Both the position numbers and the translations under genes were made by a program. Of a stretch of 64,000 nt of DNA, positions 1 to 8,883 are shown one piece after another. The stretch's first letter is position 1. Each line of letters begins with the position of its first letter. The notes beneath the pieces are model-generated. The model was not told the origin of the DNA and made no database searches. It saw only the letters and a program-made list of their open reading frames with translations. Source of the DNA: Acetobacter sp. (lineage in GTDB: Bacteria > Pseudomonadota > Alphaproteobacteria > Acetobacterales > Acetobacteraceae); NCBI RefSeq assembly GCF_022483985.1, contig NZ_JAKVME010000003.1:147001-211000 (forward strand). Direction: 5' to 3'.

Positions 1-1169
1 ACATCCGCCGGACGGAAAACCACACGCTGGTCATCACCATCGCCGAGCCGGTCATTCATGACGGACAGACTGTCGGCATTCTGCAACTGACCCGAACGGG
101 TGAGACGATTGACACATCGCTCTTCAAAATCCGTTCCTCCATCCTGTCGCTTTTCCTGCTGGCCATGGCGATCATGGTCCTGCTCTCGTGGTATCTGTCG
201 CTGACCATCGCGCGCCCTCTGCTGCGCCTCGCCGCCTCCGCGCATATCATGCGGGAAAGCTCGGGACGTTCCGGCACCGTGCCCAGCAGCCTGCTGGGCC
301 GCAGCGATGAGATCGGCGATCTTGCCCGGGCGCTTCAGGACAGCACACAGGCCCTGTGGACACGCATGGATGCGATCGAGCGCTTCGCGGCCGATGTGTC
401 CCACGAGATCAAGAACCCGCTGACATCCATCCGCTCAGCCATTGAGACGCTTCTCCGCATCGACGATGTAGAACGCCAGCGGCGGCTTCTGACCATCATC
501 GCGGAAGATGTCCGAAGGCTTGATCGGCTGATTACCGATATCTCTGACGCCAGCCGACTGGATGCTGAACTCTCACGCGCCCGCGCAACGCCTGTGGCGG
601 TAGGGCCACTGCTCGCCCTTCTCGCCGAGATTCATCAGTCCACCCGCAAACCTGAACAGCCTGAGATCAGCGTGAGTGTTCAGGATGACACGTCCGCGCA
701 TCCGCTCCGGGCTCTGGCGGTCGAGGACCGGCTTGTGCAGGTCCTCCGCAATCTGATCGGCAACGCCATTTCCTTCTCGCCGCCCAATGGCCACATCTGG
801 CTGGACGCTCACGCGGCCGGGCCTTTTGTGGAACTGTCGGTCTCTGATGAGGGACCGGGCATTCCGGCTTCGAAGCTGGATTCCGTCTTTAACCGCTTCT
901 ATTCCGAGCGTCCGAAATCGGAACATTTCGGCCAGCATTCCGGCCTTGGTCTTTCCATCAGCAGACAGATCATTCAGGCGCTTAAAGGCACCATCCGGGC
1001 GGAAAACCGGATGGATTCCACAGGCAGGGTGCTGGGCGCCCGCTTTGTGATCCACCTCCCCCAATCCGAGACTTCGACCAGCCGTGAACATGGGGGAGAG
1101 TCGATCGGCCACGCAAAACCCGATCGGCGGCTCCCGCCTCCACCGGAAACAAGACCTTCGAACACTTGA
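1..1169 (+). CDS. Sensor histidine kinase, ChvG/ExoS-like (5' end outside window)
   Basis: The frame is open from base 3 and enters from the left edge, so the N-terminus is missing. What is visible: the end of an extracytoplasmic sensing domain, one transmembrane helix (about 132-192), a HAMP-like linker, a HisKA dimerisation helix with the H-box VSHEIKNPL (the phospho-acceptor His is encoded at 402-404), and a HATPase domain with N-box (NLIGNAISFSPP), G1 (DEGPGIP) and G2 (GLGLSIS). The layout fits the alphaproteobacterial ChvG family, inner-membrane kinases that phosphorylate a ChvI-type regulator and control envelope and acid-stress genes. The regulator would lie upstream, outside the window. 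The polar C-terminal tail is probably disordered. The family assignment to ChvG rather than another HAMP kinase is an inference. Confidence 0.85.
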   Translation, partial: IRRTENHTLVITIAEPVIHDGQTVGILQLTRTGETIDTSLFKIRSSILSLFLLAMAIMVLLSWYLSLTIARPLLRLAASAHIMRESSGRSGTVPSSLLGRSDEIGDLARALQDSTQALWTRMDAIERFAADVSHEIKNPLTSIRSAIETLLRIDDVERQRRLLTIIAEDVRRLDRLITDISDASRLDAELSRARATPVAVGPLLALLAEIHQSTRKPEQPEISVSVQDDTSAHPLRALAVEDRLVQVLRNLIGNAISFSPPNGHIWLDAHAAGPFVELSVSDEGPGIPASKLDSVFNRFYSERPKSEHFGQHSGLGLSISRQIIQALKGTIRAENRMDSTGRVLGARFVIHLPQSETSTSREHGGESIGHAKPDRRLPPPPETRPSNT

Positions 1170-1276
1170 GAGGAAAGTATCCGATGAGCGTTCGCTTGTG
1201 TGTCGCGACAACGTTTCGGACGGTTACCTTACCCCATAGAATCTTCTGCGATCAGGTTATCTCGGACCACGCCTTT

Positions 1277-1405
1277 CTGGCTGCTTCTTCCCGCCGGGAA
1301 AAGTGAGGGGGCGCTGCCCCGGACCCCGCCAAAGGCGCGCCTTTGGAAACCGTTTATTTACAACAAAGTGGGGTCAAGGGCCTGCGGTCCCTTGCGGGTG
1401 CAGAC
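1277..1405 (+). repeat. Dispersed hairpin repeat, copy 1
   Basis: This intergenic block holds three potential hairpins in order: GGGGCGCTGCCCC (1308-1320), the perfect 18-bp palindrome CCAAAGGCGCGCCTTTGG (1329-1346), and CAAGGG...CCCTTG (1375-1394). The same hairpins in the same order occur in reverse orientation at about 37441-37572. Shorter relatives lie at 25091-25134 and 26347-26390. Together with its flanks it fills most of the gene-free stretch 1170-1689. In the rest of that stretch I see only a doubtful 40-codon frame from 1184 and the infC terminator. Confidence 0.8.
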
Positions 1406-1627
1406 AGAGACCGAGACCGCGTCAACCTCCGCAAAGGGCAGTCAGTCATACCAACAGTATAACCCCGGAGGCTCCTGCTCTTTGTTTTGACGAGCATCCT
1501 CACGTGCTTGAGTGAGTCCATTTAACCTGATGAAGAGACTCGCTAAAACAACAAACCAGAGCATCAGGTAACCCGCCTCCCCTGATCCCGCGCATGGTGT
1601 CCGGTGGTTCTTTCTACAAGCTACAAA

Positions 1628-1664
1628 ACAAAAAAAGGGCGCTGAACAGTTCTGTCCAGCGCCC
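1628..1664 (-). terminator. Rho-independent terminator of infC
   Basis: On the minus strand a GC-rich stem (1637-1664; GGGCGCTG paired with CAGCGCCC, then ACAG with CTGT) is followed by a run of T residues (A-run at 1628-1636 on the plus strand). It sits 26 bases beyond the infC stop codon. Confidence 0.85.
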
Positions 1665-1689
1665 CTTTCCCTGTCTTTAGCCGTCCGGA

Positions 1690-2226
1690 TCAGCGCGGTG
1701 CGAGAACCATAACCATCTGACGGTTTTCAAGCCTTGGCATCTGCTCGACCTTGGCTTCCTCTTCCATCTCGGTGCGGATACGCTCCAGAACCTTCACGCC
1801 AAGATCCTGATGCGCCATCTCGCGTCCGCGGAAACGGAGCGTGACCTTGACCTTGTCACCATCGCCAATGAACGACTTCATGGAGCGCATCTTAACCTGA
1901 TAGTCATTTTCGTCGATGTTCGGACGAACCTTGACTTCCTTGATCTCGATGACCTTCTGCTTCTTCCGCGCTTCGTTCCGCTTCTTCTGCTGTTCATACT
2001 TGTACTTGCCGTAATCAAGTATCTTGCAGACCGGCGGCTCGGCGTTCGGGCTGATTTCCAGAAGATCCAGTCCGACGCCATAAGCACGGGCCAGAGCCTC
2101 ACGTGTCGTCATCACGCCCTGCATTTCGCCTTCCTCGTCAATCAGACGGACCTGAGGAATGCGGATCTCTTCGTTTACGCGGGGCCCCTCGCGATTAGGC
2201 GGGGTGGGGATGGGTGGTCTTGGTAT
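1690..2226 (-). CDS. infC: Translation initiation factor IF-3
   Basis: IF-3 binds the 30S subunit, keeps it apart from 50S and checks start-codon/initiator-tRNA pairing. Both IF-3 domains are present: the N-domain with GPRVNEEIR and the linker [17 protein letters not shown], then the C-domain ([21 protein letters not shown]), ending MVLAPR. The first ATG in frame (2124) would remove the conserved GPRVNEEIR segment. The frame runs back without ATG, GTG or TTG to a TGA. An AGGAG at 2233-2237 stands 6 bases before the codon ATA (2224-2226), giving a 178-residue protein of normal length. E. coli infC uses the rare AUU for autoregulation, so AUA here fits family behaviour. rpmI and rplT do not follow. 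Confidence 0.9.
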   Translation of the reverse strand: MPRPPIPTPPNREGPRVNEEIRIPQVRLIDEEGEMQGVMTTREALARAYGVGLDLLEISPNAEPPVCKILDYGKYKYEQQKKRNEARKKQKVIEIKEVKVRPNIDENDYQVKMRSMKSFIGDGDKVKVTLRFRGREMAHQDLGVKVLERIRTEMEEEAKVEQMPRLENRQMVMVLAPR

Positions 2227-2237
2227 GGTAAGCTCCT
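2224..2237 (-). promoter_or_regulatory. Ribosome binding site and apparent AUA start of infC
   Basis: Minus-strand sequence CAGGAGCTTACCATA: a strong Shine-Dalgarno core followed by six bases and ATA. No canonical start codon lies between the upstream in-frame TGA and the conserved N-terminal IF-3 residues. A small stem AGCCC-GAT-GGGCT lies further upstream in the leader (2264-2276). Confidence 0.65.
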
Positions 2238-2469
2238 GTCAACGTGACGGCATAAAGCGCGGCAGCCCATCGGGCTCCCGAATTCCTGCCAACATATAGT
2301 CGCATTATGTGCGTACGGGAACCGTCAAGATCAAGTGTTCACGCCTTATTTGATTTATACTCATCACAGTGAGGACTGATCACCACACTGCGCGACATCC
2401 CGAAGCCGCGTCATGACAGCGGCCATCAGACAGTCCCCACGAGAGAAATCCGGATTTCTCCTGACAATA

Positions 2470-3717
2470 TCACTGATCATCGCCGTCGCTCTCACGATCA
2501 TCATCGACAGGCCGCGTCCCGACAGACACCTGCATTGTCAGCACGACAGCCTTGCGTCTTACGGTCAGGGGCAGCGTTGTTCCCGGCTTTGTGGCCGCGA
2601 TGATACGGATCAGGGTACGGGCGTTTTCCACATGCTCGGCGCCCACCGTAATAATGAAATCGTTCTTCCTGAGGCCGGCAAGCTGGGCCGCTCCGCCCTT
2701 GTCGGCGTCAACGACCCTTGCCCCGTCCTGTCCCTCCGCATCCTCAAGCGTGACACCCAGCCATCCGCGCTCGATATGTCCGCTCGCCCGCAAGGCTTCG
2801 ACCACCGGAATCACAAGCTCGGAAGGAATGGAGAAGCCGATGCCGACCGAGCCGCCTGTGGGCGACACGATGGCGGTGTTGATGGCGATGACCTCACCCT
2901 GCATGTTGAAGGTCGGGCCTCCGGAATTACCGGGATTGATCGGCGCATCGAGTTGCAGGAAGTCATCGAACGGACTTGCGCCGATGTCACGCCCACGCGC
3001 CGACACGATCCCCGCCGTGATGGATGACCCCAGGCCGAACGGATTTCCCGCCGCCATGATCCAGTCACCAACCTGCACCTGCCGACTCTCGCCCCACTTC
3101 ACATATGGCAGCGGCACCGGACTCTCGACCTTGATGACGGCGATATCGGTCAGATCATCCACACCGAGGACACGCGCCGGAAGCTCGCGACCGTTGGACA
3201 GGGACACAGTGATGTTCGAGGCGTCGCCCACGACATGATTATTGGTCACGATGATGCCTGACGGGTCGATGATGAAGCCGGACCCCGCTCCAAGCATCTC
3301 CTCGCCGTGCCGCCGCAGGCGCTCCCGGAACCGGCGCTCCAGCGGAGTTCCCTTGACGTCCGGCAGGACGTGCAGACGTTTGCTGCTGGACGGATTGATA
3401 TCCCGCGTCACGGCGATGTTGACGACGGCGGGCCCCACCTTTCTGACCAGAGGCGCAAAGGTCAGAGGACGTGCGACACCCATTGCGGCCGTCGTGTCAT
3501 CGTTTGCCACGGAGCTGATTGCTGAACTGACGATGGGAGCAGTCGGGGGCGTCGCACCGTCGGCATGGGCCGGGTGGACTTCAAATCCCTGTCCGGCCAG
3601 CAGACCTGCGGATAGCAGGGAGAGGGCAAAGCGGTCTTTGCCTGGCAGGGTGAACCCCCTCCAAAGCCAATCGCGACGGAGGCAGGAAGGCCGAAAGCAG
3701 GATAATAGTCCGGTCAT
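2470..3717 (-). CDS. DegP/DegQ-like periplasmic serine protease with one PDZ domain
   Basis: A trypsin-like HtrA-family protease of 415 residues that would degrade misfolded envelope proteins in the periplasm. An N-terminal hydrophobic segment (about 29-42) serves as signal peptide or anchor. The catalytic triad is readable: His161 in TNNHVVGD, Asp191 in DLTDIAVIKV, and Ser265 in NPGNSGGP. A single PDZ domain follows (about 300-395, GWLGVTLED to the LTVRR region), then an acidic C-terminal tail. DegP and DegQ have two PDZ domains, so the layout is closer to the one-PDZ DegS type, though the basic N-terminus is longer than usual. It stands alone, convergent with nothing, and upstream of infC on the same strand. 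Confidence 0.88.
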   Translation of the reverse strand: MTGLLSCFRPSCLRRDWLWRGFTLPGKDRFALSLLSAGLLAGQGFEVHPAHADGATPPTAPIVSSAISSVANDDTTAAMGVARPLTFAPLVRKVGPAVVNIAVTRDINPSSSKRLHVLPDVKGTPLERRFRERLRRHGEEMLGAGSGFIIDPSGIIVTNNHVVGDASNITVSLSNGRELPARVLGVDDLTDIAVIKVESPVPLPYVKWGESRQVQVGDWIMAAGNPFGLGSSITAGIVSARGRDIGASPFDDFLQLDAPINPGNSGGPTFNMQGEVIAINTAIVSPTGGSVGIGFSIPSELVIPVVEALRASGHIERGWLGVTLEDAEGQDGARVVDADKGGAAQLAGLRKNDFIITVGAEHVENARTLIRIIAATKPGTTLPLTVRRKAVVLTMQVSVGTRPVDDDRESDGDDQ

Positions 3718-3835
3718 TATGCGTTCAGCATCTTCATCACATCCTCATGCGCCGAGATAAACGAAACGTGAATACAATTCCAATAATACAGTACCGCTAA
3801 TAATTTATGTCACACTGTGGCACGGATGCCGCGCC

Positions 3836-6376
3836 TTAGTGTCTTTTTCGTGGCTCGGGCGGTGTCGCCACCGCCGGGTTCTCCGGCCAGTCATGGCGCG
3901 GATATCGCCCCCGCATATCACGGCGCATATCCAGCCATCCATTCGACCAGAAAGACGCCAGATCCGCCGTCAGAGCCTGCGGGCGTCCGGCGGGAGACAG
4001 CAGGGCCAGCCGCAGCGGCACCCGGCCTCCCGCCAGACGGGGCGTCTCCGTGGTGCCGTAAAAGACCTGTGCACGCGCCGCCGCGACCGGCACCGGCTCG
4101 GTATAGTCCACCTTCACACGCCCACCTTTCAGGGTCAGTTCGGTCGGCAGTTCCCGGTCCAGAGCGACCAGTTCCGCATGAGGCAGACGACCGCGCAGAA
4201 TCGCCAGAAGATCGAGTTCCTTCAGCGCGGTCAGCGTCGTCACGCCAGCCAGCCAGGGCGTCAGCCATTCCGAGACCGAAGCGGCAAGCGCTTCATCGGA
4301 CAGGTCCGGGAGATCGGTCCGGCCGAGTGTTTCCCGTGAAACAATGATACGCGCCTGAAACTGTCTGGCCGCCTCCGTCCATCTCAGGATCGTGTCGAGA
4401 GAAGACGCCACCTGCGCCAGCAGCAACCCGGAAGCGTCTTCACAGCGAACCGTTTCGGTTCGATCCCGCAGGACCAGTGCGCCCACTCGCAGTCGGCGGC
4501 GTGCGATAATCGAGCCGGTGGTCGAATCGAGCGCCGTTTCCACCTGCTCGGTCGCCCTGTCCAGCAGCGCCTGCGGCAGGTTGTTCGGATCGAGCGGCGC
4601 GGCGAGCCTGATCTCGGCGCTTTTCCGCAGGAACAGGGACGCCACAGCCAGCAGCTTCCCTTCACCCAGCCTGTACGCCTTGCTGATGCGAGCACTCCCG
4701 CCACCTGACAGACGGTAGCTTCCCGGCTCTCCACGGGCCTGCGCGATACGATCGGGAAATCCCGCCGCGACGAGGGCCGCGACATCGCCCGATGCAGGTG
4801 TGTGCGCAGGCAGACGGAGGCGACGCCTGAACTGACCAGCCGCCTGCCTGATCCGCGCCAGAGCCCCCCGGTCGGCATCCGGATGATCACCTCCGGCAAT
4901 CAGGTCCAGACGGAGCGACAGGTCCGCCGGTGGCACGGGTGGCGGCCCACCGGCACGGCCACCCGCTCTGGGACGGAGCGGGTCGCGTTCCTCAAGCAAT
5001 GCCGCCAGATCGGCCGCCAGCGCCGCTTCGGTCGGATTGCGGGCAGCCACCATTATCGCCGCCAGACGGGGATGCGTGCCAAGCGATGCCATTCTGCGCC
5101 CCAGTTCCGTCGGGTGTCCGTCCTCATTCACAGCACCCAACTGACCGAGCAGTTCACGCGCCGCCGCGATCCCGCCTGCGGGAGGCGTGTCTGGAAAACG
5201 GAGCGCGCTCTCCCCGCCCATCGCGTCACCCCAGAGACTGGTGGCCAGCACGAAATCAGATAGATCGGCGTCCAGAATTTCCGGACGGTCATGAGGCGCG
5301 AAACCACGTCCGGTCGCCTCCGTCCAGAGCCGCAGGCTGAAGCCCGGCGCCTCACGACCCGCACGACCCGACCGCTGCGTCGCCGCCGCACGGGAGACGC
5401 GCATGGTCTCCAGCCGCGCCAGCCCCGCTCCGGGATCAAAACGCGGAGCCCGGCGAAAACCGCCGTCAATCACAATCCGCACGCCGGGCACGGTCAGGGA
5501 CGTCTCGGCGATGGAGGTGGAGAGGATCACACGACGGCGACCATCCGGTTCAGGCGTCAGAACACGGGCCTGTTCAATGGGAGGCAGTTCCCCATGCAGG
5601 GGCAGAACGAGGGCCGACACACCCTGCAACTCCGTCATGGCGCGTCTGATCTCGCCGGTCCCCGGCAGGAACACGAGAATATCGCCTTCGTGCTCCGCCA
5701 GCATCTCGCGCACGGCGCGGGCGGCTTCCACCGGCAGATCACGCGGAGAGGTCAGATCACGCTTCGCATGACGCACTTCGACCGGAAACTGCCGCCCCTC
5801 GCTCTCCACGACGGGCGCCTGCATCAGACCGCACAGCGTCGCCGTATCCGCCGTCGCCGACATGGCGAGCAGGCGCAGATCGGGGCGCAGCGTCTGCTGG
5901 AGATCGAGACAGAAGGCGAGCGCCAGATCGGCATCCAGAGACCGCTCGTGGATTTCATCGAAGATCACACACGCCACGTCGTCCAGTGTCGGATCGGACA
6001 GCAGGCGGCGCAGGAAGAGTCCTTCCGTCACCACCTCGATGCGGGTCGCCTCCGAGACGGCGCTTTCCAGTCGTGTGCGAAACCCGACTGTCTCCCCAGC
6101 CTTCTCCCCCAGCAGGGACGCCATCCTCTGCGCCGCCGCCCGTGCCGCCAGCCGTCTGGGTTCAAGCATGATGATCCGCTCGCCCTCGCCGCGCCATGTC
6201 GCCGCAAGCAGCGCCAGTGGGGCGAGCGTGGTTTTACCTGCGCCGGGAGGGGCCACCAGCACGGCGTTGGGTTGCGCTTCAAGTGTCGCGGTCAGGGCGG
6301 GGAGACAGGCTCTTACCGGGAGTTCGTCTCCCGTCGCGTTCAGAAGAGAGGCAATGATGGAGGCTCTGTCGTTCAT
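3836..6376 (-). CDS. hrpB: ATP-dependent helicase HrpB
   Basis: A DEAH-box helicase of about 846 residues, the usual HrpB length. Motifs: Walker A PPGAGKTTLAP (residues 43-53), DEIH (140-143), motif III SAT, motif VI QRSGRAGR. The HrpB-specific C-terminal domain follows, ending in a basic PRKRH tail. HrpB is widespread in proteobacteria but its cellular RNA substrate is poorly defined. The frame extends upstream to 6439. I prefer the ATG at 6376 because the extra 21 residues lack family character, although neither start has a strong ribosome site. A parS-like sequence lies inside the gene at 4328-4343. Confidence 0.92.
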   Translation of the reverse strand: MNDRASIIASLLNATGDELPVRACLPALTATLEAQPNAVLVAPPGAGKTTLAPLALLAATWRGEGERIIMLEPRRLAARAAAQRMASLLGEKAGETVGFRTRLESAVSEATRIEVVTEGLFLRRLLSDPTLDDVACVIFDEIHERSLDADLALAFCLDLQQTLRPDLRLLAMSATADTATLCGLMQAPVVESEGRQFPVEVRHAKRDLTSPRDLPVEAARAVREMLAEHEGDILVFLPGTGEIRRAMTELQGVSALVLPLHGELPPIEQARVLTPEPDGRRRVILSTSIAETSLTVPGVRIVIDGGFRRAPRFDPGAGLARLETMRVSRAAATQRSGRAGREAPGFSLRLWTEATGRGFAPHDRPEILDADLSDFVLATSLWGDAMGGESALRFPDTPPAGGIAAARELLGQLGAVNEDGHPTELGRRMASLGTHPRLAAIMVAARNPTEAALAADLAALLEERDPLRPRAGGRAGGPPPVPPADLSLRLDLIAGGDHPDADRGALARIRQAAGQFRRRLRLPAHTPASGDVAALVAAGFPDRIAQARGEPGSYRLSGGGSARISKAYRLGEGKLLAVASLFLRKSAEIRLAAPLDPNNLPQALLDRATEQVETALDSTTGSIIARRRLRVGALVLRDRTETVRCEDASGLLLAQVASSLDTILRWTEAARQFQARIIVSRETLGRTDLPDLSDEALAASVSEWLTPWLAGVTTLTALKELDLLAILRGRLPHAELVALDRELPTELTLKGGRVKVDYTEPVPVAAARAQVFYGTTETPRLAGGRVPLRLALLSPAGRPQALTADLASFWSNGWLDMRRDMRGRYPRHDWPENPAVATPPEPRKRH
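4328..4343. promoter_or_regulatory. parS-like site (15 of 16)
   Basis: TGTTTCCCGTGAAACA differs at one position from the ParB-binding consensus TGTTTCACGTGAAACA. It lies within the hrpB coding sequence, about 16 kb from parB. ParB tolerates some single mismatches, but binding here is not shown. Confidence 0.5.
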
Positions 6377-6591
6377 GCAACGGTTATGGCGGGAGGTGTG
6401 GGCTGGGGCAATCATCCGGGTGTCAGATGTCTGCTCCATGTGGGCGGTCTCGGAAGCTTTCTGAAAAAAGCCTCGCCAAAAATTTCTTCAGGACTTGCCG
6501 CAGGGCTCATACCGGCAGAACGTCGCTCCCCGCCACCGTCGGTTTGCTGTAAACAGACCATTCCTCCGTCTACAGCCACAGGAGCGCGACC

Positions 6592-8661
6592 CTGCACACT
6601 CTCCGCCCCCTGTTCTCCAGCCTTCTCGTGTTTGCCGGACTGCTCCTTTCCCTTCCCGCTTTCGCGGCTGAAAGCCAGCCGGTTACAACCGAGCGGGATA
6701 CGGTCAGTCTTGTGACTGACAGCGACAGGATCGAAGCAGGGCATCCTTTCAAGGCCGGACTGCTCCTGCATCTGAAATCAGGATGGCACACCTACTGGAA
6801 AAATCCCGGTGACGCGGGAGAGCCGGTAAATCTGACCGTCACGCTGTCTGGCCATCTTTCCGGCAAGGCAGACGCCATCGAGTGGCCCGCGCCGGAACGT
6901 CTGCCGGAAGGTCCGCTGATGTCGTACGGCTATACCGGCGATGTGCTTCTGCCGGTTACAGTCACACCCCAGACCGGCGACACACATGGGCAGACCGTGG
7001 CCCTGAGCGCTCACGCGGACTGGCTGGTCTGTGCCGCCGTCTGTGTGCCCGAGCAGGCCGATTTCAGTCTTAATCTGCCAACGGGAGCAACCACACCCTC
7101 GGAGCAGTCTCCTTTGTTCAGGCACGCGGCGGAACAGCAGCCACGCCCTTCTCCTTTTCAAACAACCATCACACCTGACGGTCTGTTGACGGTGCGAGGA
7201 AACGGCCTGTCACCACAGGCCGTGCAGCAGGCATGGGTCATTCCTGATGTCGCCGGACGCATTGATCAGGTCGCTCCACAGGCTCTGACCATCGATCAGG
7301 ATCGAATGACGCTTCGTCTGAAGCCGGAGGAAGGATTCGCCGGGGGAAAAGGCTTTGCCGGTCTTCTAGAGTTGCAGGATGCGGCGCATGAGAAAAGCGT
7401 CCTGTCCTTCAGCGCCACACCTGTTGCAACTGCTTCGAACCCTGTGCCGGAAACCGGCTGGCTGGCGCTCGTCGTCTTCGCCTTTCTTGGCGGCCTCATC
7501 CTGAACCTGATGCCCTGCGTCTTTCCGGTTCTGGCCATGAAAGCGCTGGCGATTGCACGTCTTCATGACGACCGGCAGCATTTTCAGAGCGGGCTTGCCT
7601 ATACGGCTGGTGTGCTGGCGACGTTCGGATGTCTTGGCGCTCTGATGCTGGCTGTGCGTCATGCCGGACTATCGACCGGATGGGGCTTCCAGTTCCAGTC
7701 ACCTGTATTTGTCGCCGGAATCTGCTGGTTTCTGTTTGCCGTCGGACTGGGCCAGCTTGGTCTATTTGAATTGCCTGTCGTCAGCGCCGGACAATCCTTC
7801 CTGACCCGGCATCGGGGGCTGACCGGTGATTTCCTGACCGGATTGCTGGCCGTTCTTGTGGCGACCCCCTGCACTGCACCTTTCATGGGAGCGGCCATTG
7901 CAGGCGCGCTGGCCGCCCCTCCCCTGATGGCGCTGGGTATTTTTCTGGCGATGGGCCTTGGACTGGCCAGCCCCTATCTGGCGCTTACCCTTGTTCCGAA
8001 TGCGGGACGATTTCTGCCCCGCCCCGGCCGCTGGATGGATATCTTCCGACAGGTTCTGGCTTTTCCCCTGTTTGCAACCTGCATCTGGCTGATCTGGATT
8101 CTGGCGCAGCAGGGTGGCGGCAATCTTGTGGCGATCGGCTGCGCGGGACTTCTGACACTGGGTTTCAGCGGCTGGCTCATGACCCTTTCCCGGACGGTCT
8201 CCCCTTTCAGGTCCCGCCTCCTCATGCTTGCGGCGGTTCTCATCGCCCTGTCACCGACCGGATTGCTCCTTCTTCTGCCATCACCGTCCGAAATGCCCGC
8301 GCACGCTTCAGGCACAGAGACGGATGCAGGAACGGCGTTTTCGCCGGAACGTCTCGCGGCCTTGAGGCAGGAGGGAAAGCCTGTTTTTGTAGACATGACG
8401 GCAGCATGGTGCATCACATGTCTCGTCAACGATCATGTGGCGCTCGAAAGCTCCACTGTTCAGAAAAGTTTCGCCCTGAACGGGATTGTTTTCATGAAGG
8501 GTGACTGGACCAGCAGAAATGCGACCATCACGGCCTTTCTGCGCGATCATGGCCGCGATGGCGTGCCGCTCTATGTTTATTACCCGCCGTATGAAGAAGG
8601 ACGCATCCTGCCACAGGTTCTGACACCAGACATGGTCGTGCAGGCGGTCGAAAAGAAGTGA
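6592..8661 (+). CDS. DsbD-family thiol:disulfide interchange protein
   Basis: DsbD proteins carry electrons from cytoplasmic thioredoxin across the inner membrane to periplasmic substrates. All three cysteine pairs are visible (numbered from the GTG at 6628): Cys135/Cys139 in the periplasmic N-domain (VCAAVC), Cys297 (LMPCVFP) and Cys415 (ATPCTAP) in the eight-helix membrane domain, and Cys595/Cys598 (AWCITC) in the C-terminal thioredoxin-like domain. The N-domain resembles the ScsB-type variant. The GTG at 6628 has no ribosome site and would cut the signal peptide. An AGGAG ends 7 bases before a CTG at 6592, which restores a full signal peptide (charged start, hydrophobic core, AFA cleavage site). 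I chose that start. Confidence 0.85.
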   Translation: MHTLRPLFSSLLVFAGLLLSLPAFAAESQPVTTERDTVSLVTDSDRIEAGHPFKAGLLLHLKSGWHTYWKNPGDAGEPVNLTVTLSGHLSGKADAIEWPAPERLPEGPLMSYGYTGDVLLPVTVTPQTGDTHGQTVALSAHADWLVCAAVCVPEQADFSLNLPTGATTPSEQSPLFRHAAEQQPRPSPFQTTITPDGLLTVRGNGLSPQAVQQAWVIPDVAGRIDQVAPQALTIDQDRMTLRLKPEEGFAGGKGFAGLLELQDAAHEKSVLSFSATPVATASNPVPETGWLALVVFAFLGGLILNLMPCVFPVLAMKALAIARLHDDRQHFQSGLAYTAGVLATFGCLGALMLAVRHAGLSTGWGFQFQSPVFVAGICWFLFAVGLGQLGLFELPVVSAGQSFLTRHRGLTGDFLTGLLAVLVATPCTAPFMGAAIAGALAAPPLMALGIFLAMGLGLASPYLALTLVPNAGRFLPRPGRWMDIFRQVLAFPLFATCIWLIWILAQQGGGNLVAIGCAGLLTLGFSGWLMTLSRTVSPFRSRLLMLAAVLIALSPTGLLLLLPSPSEMPAHASGTETDAGTAFSPERLAALRQEGKPVFVDMTAAWCITCLVNDHVALESSTVQKSFALNGIVFMKGDWTSRNATITAFLRDHGRDGVPLYVYYPPYEEGRILPQVLTPDMVVQAVEKK

Positions 8662-8883
8662 TTGGGAGCTTATTTATAAGTTCAAGTTATTTTCAAAAAG
8701 AACCAATTAAAATATGATCTGATTCGTTTTCATACATTCAAAAAATTTTGGCCATTCTGAATAAATTATTGTGAAATAACATTTTATATGTTTGATAATC
8801 ATATCTACCTGAGCATATTTTCAGGATAGAAAACGGTATTTAGAAAAAAACAAAAGCTGTGCTGTCGTCCGTTGGGAGTTTCC

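Noticed and set aside
1184..1306. A 40-codon frame with a purine-rich site just after the sensor kinase gene
   Set aside because: No family character, and its end runs into the hairpin repeat. It may be a remnant of a downstream operon gene but cannot be supported.
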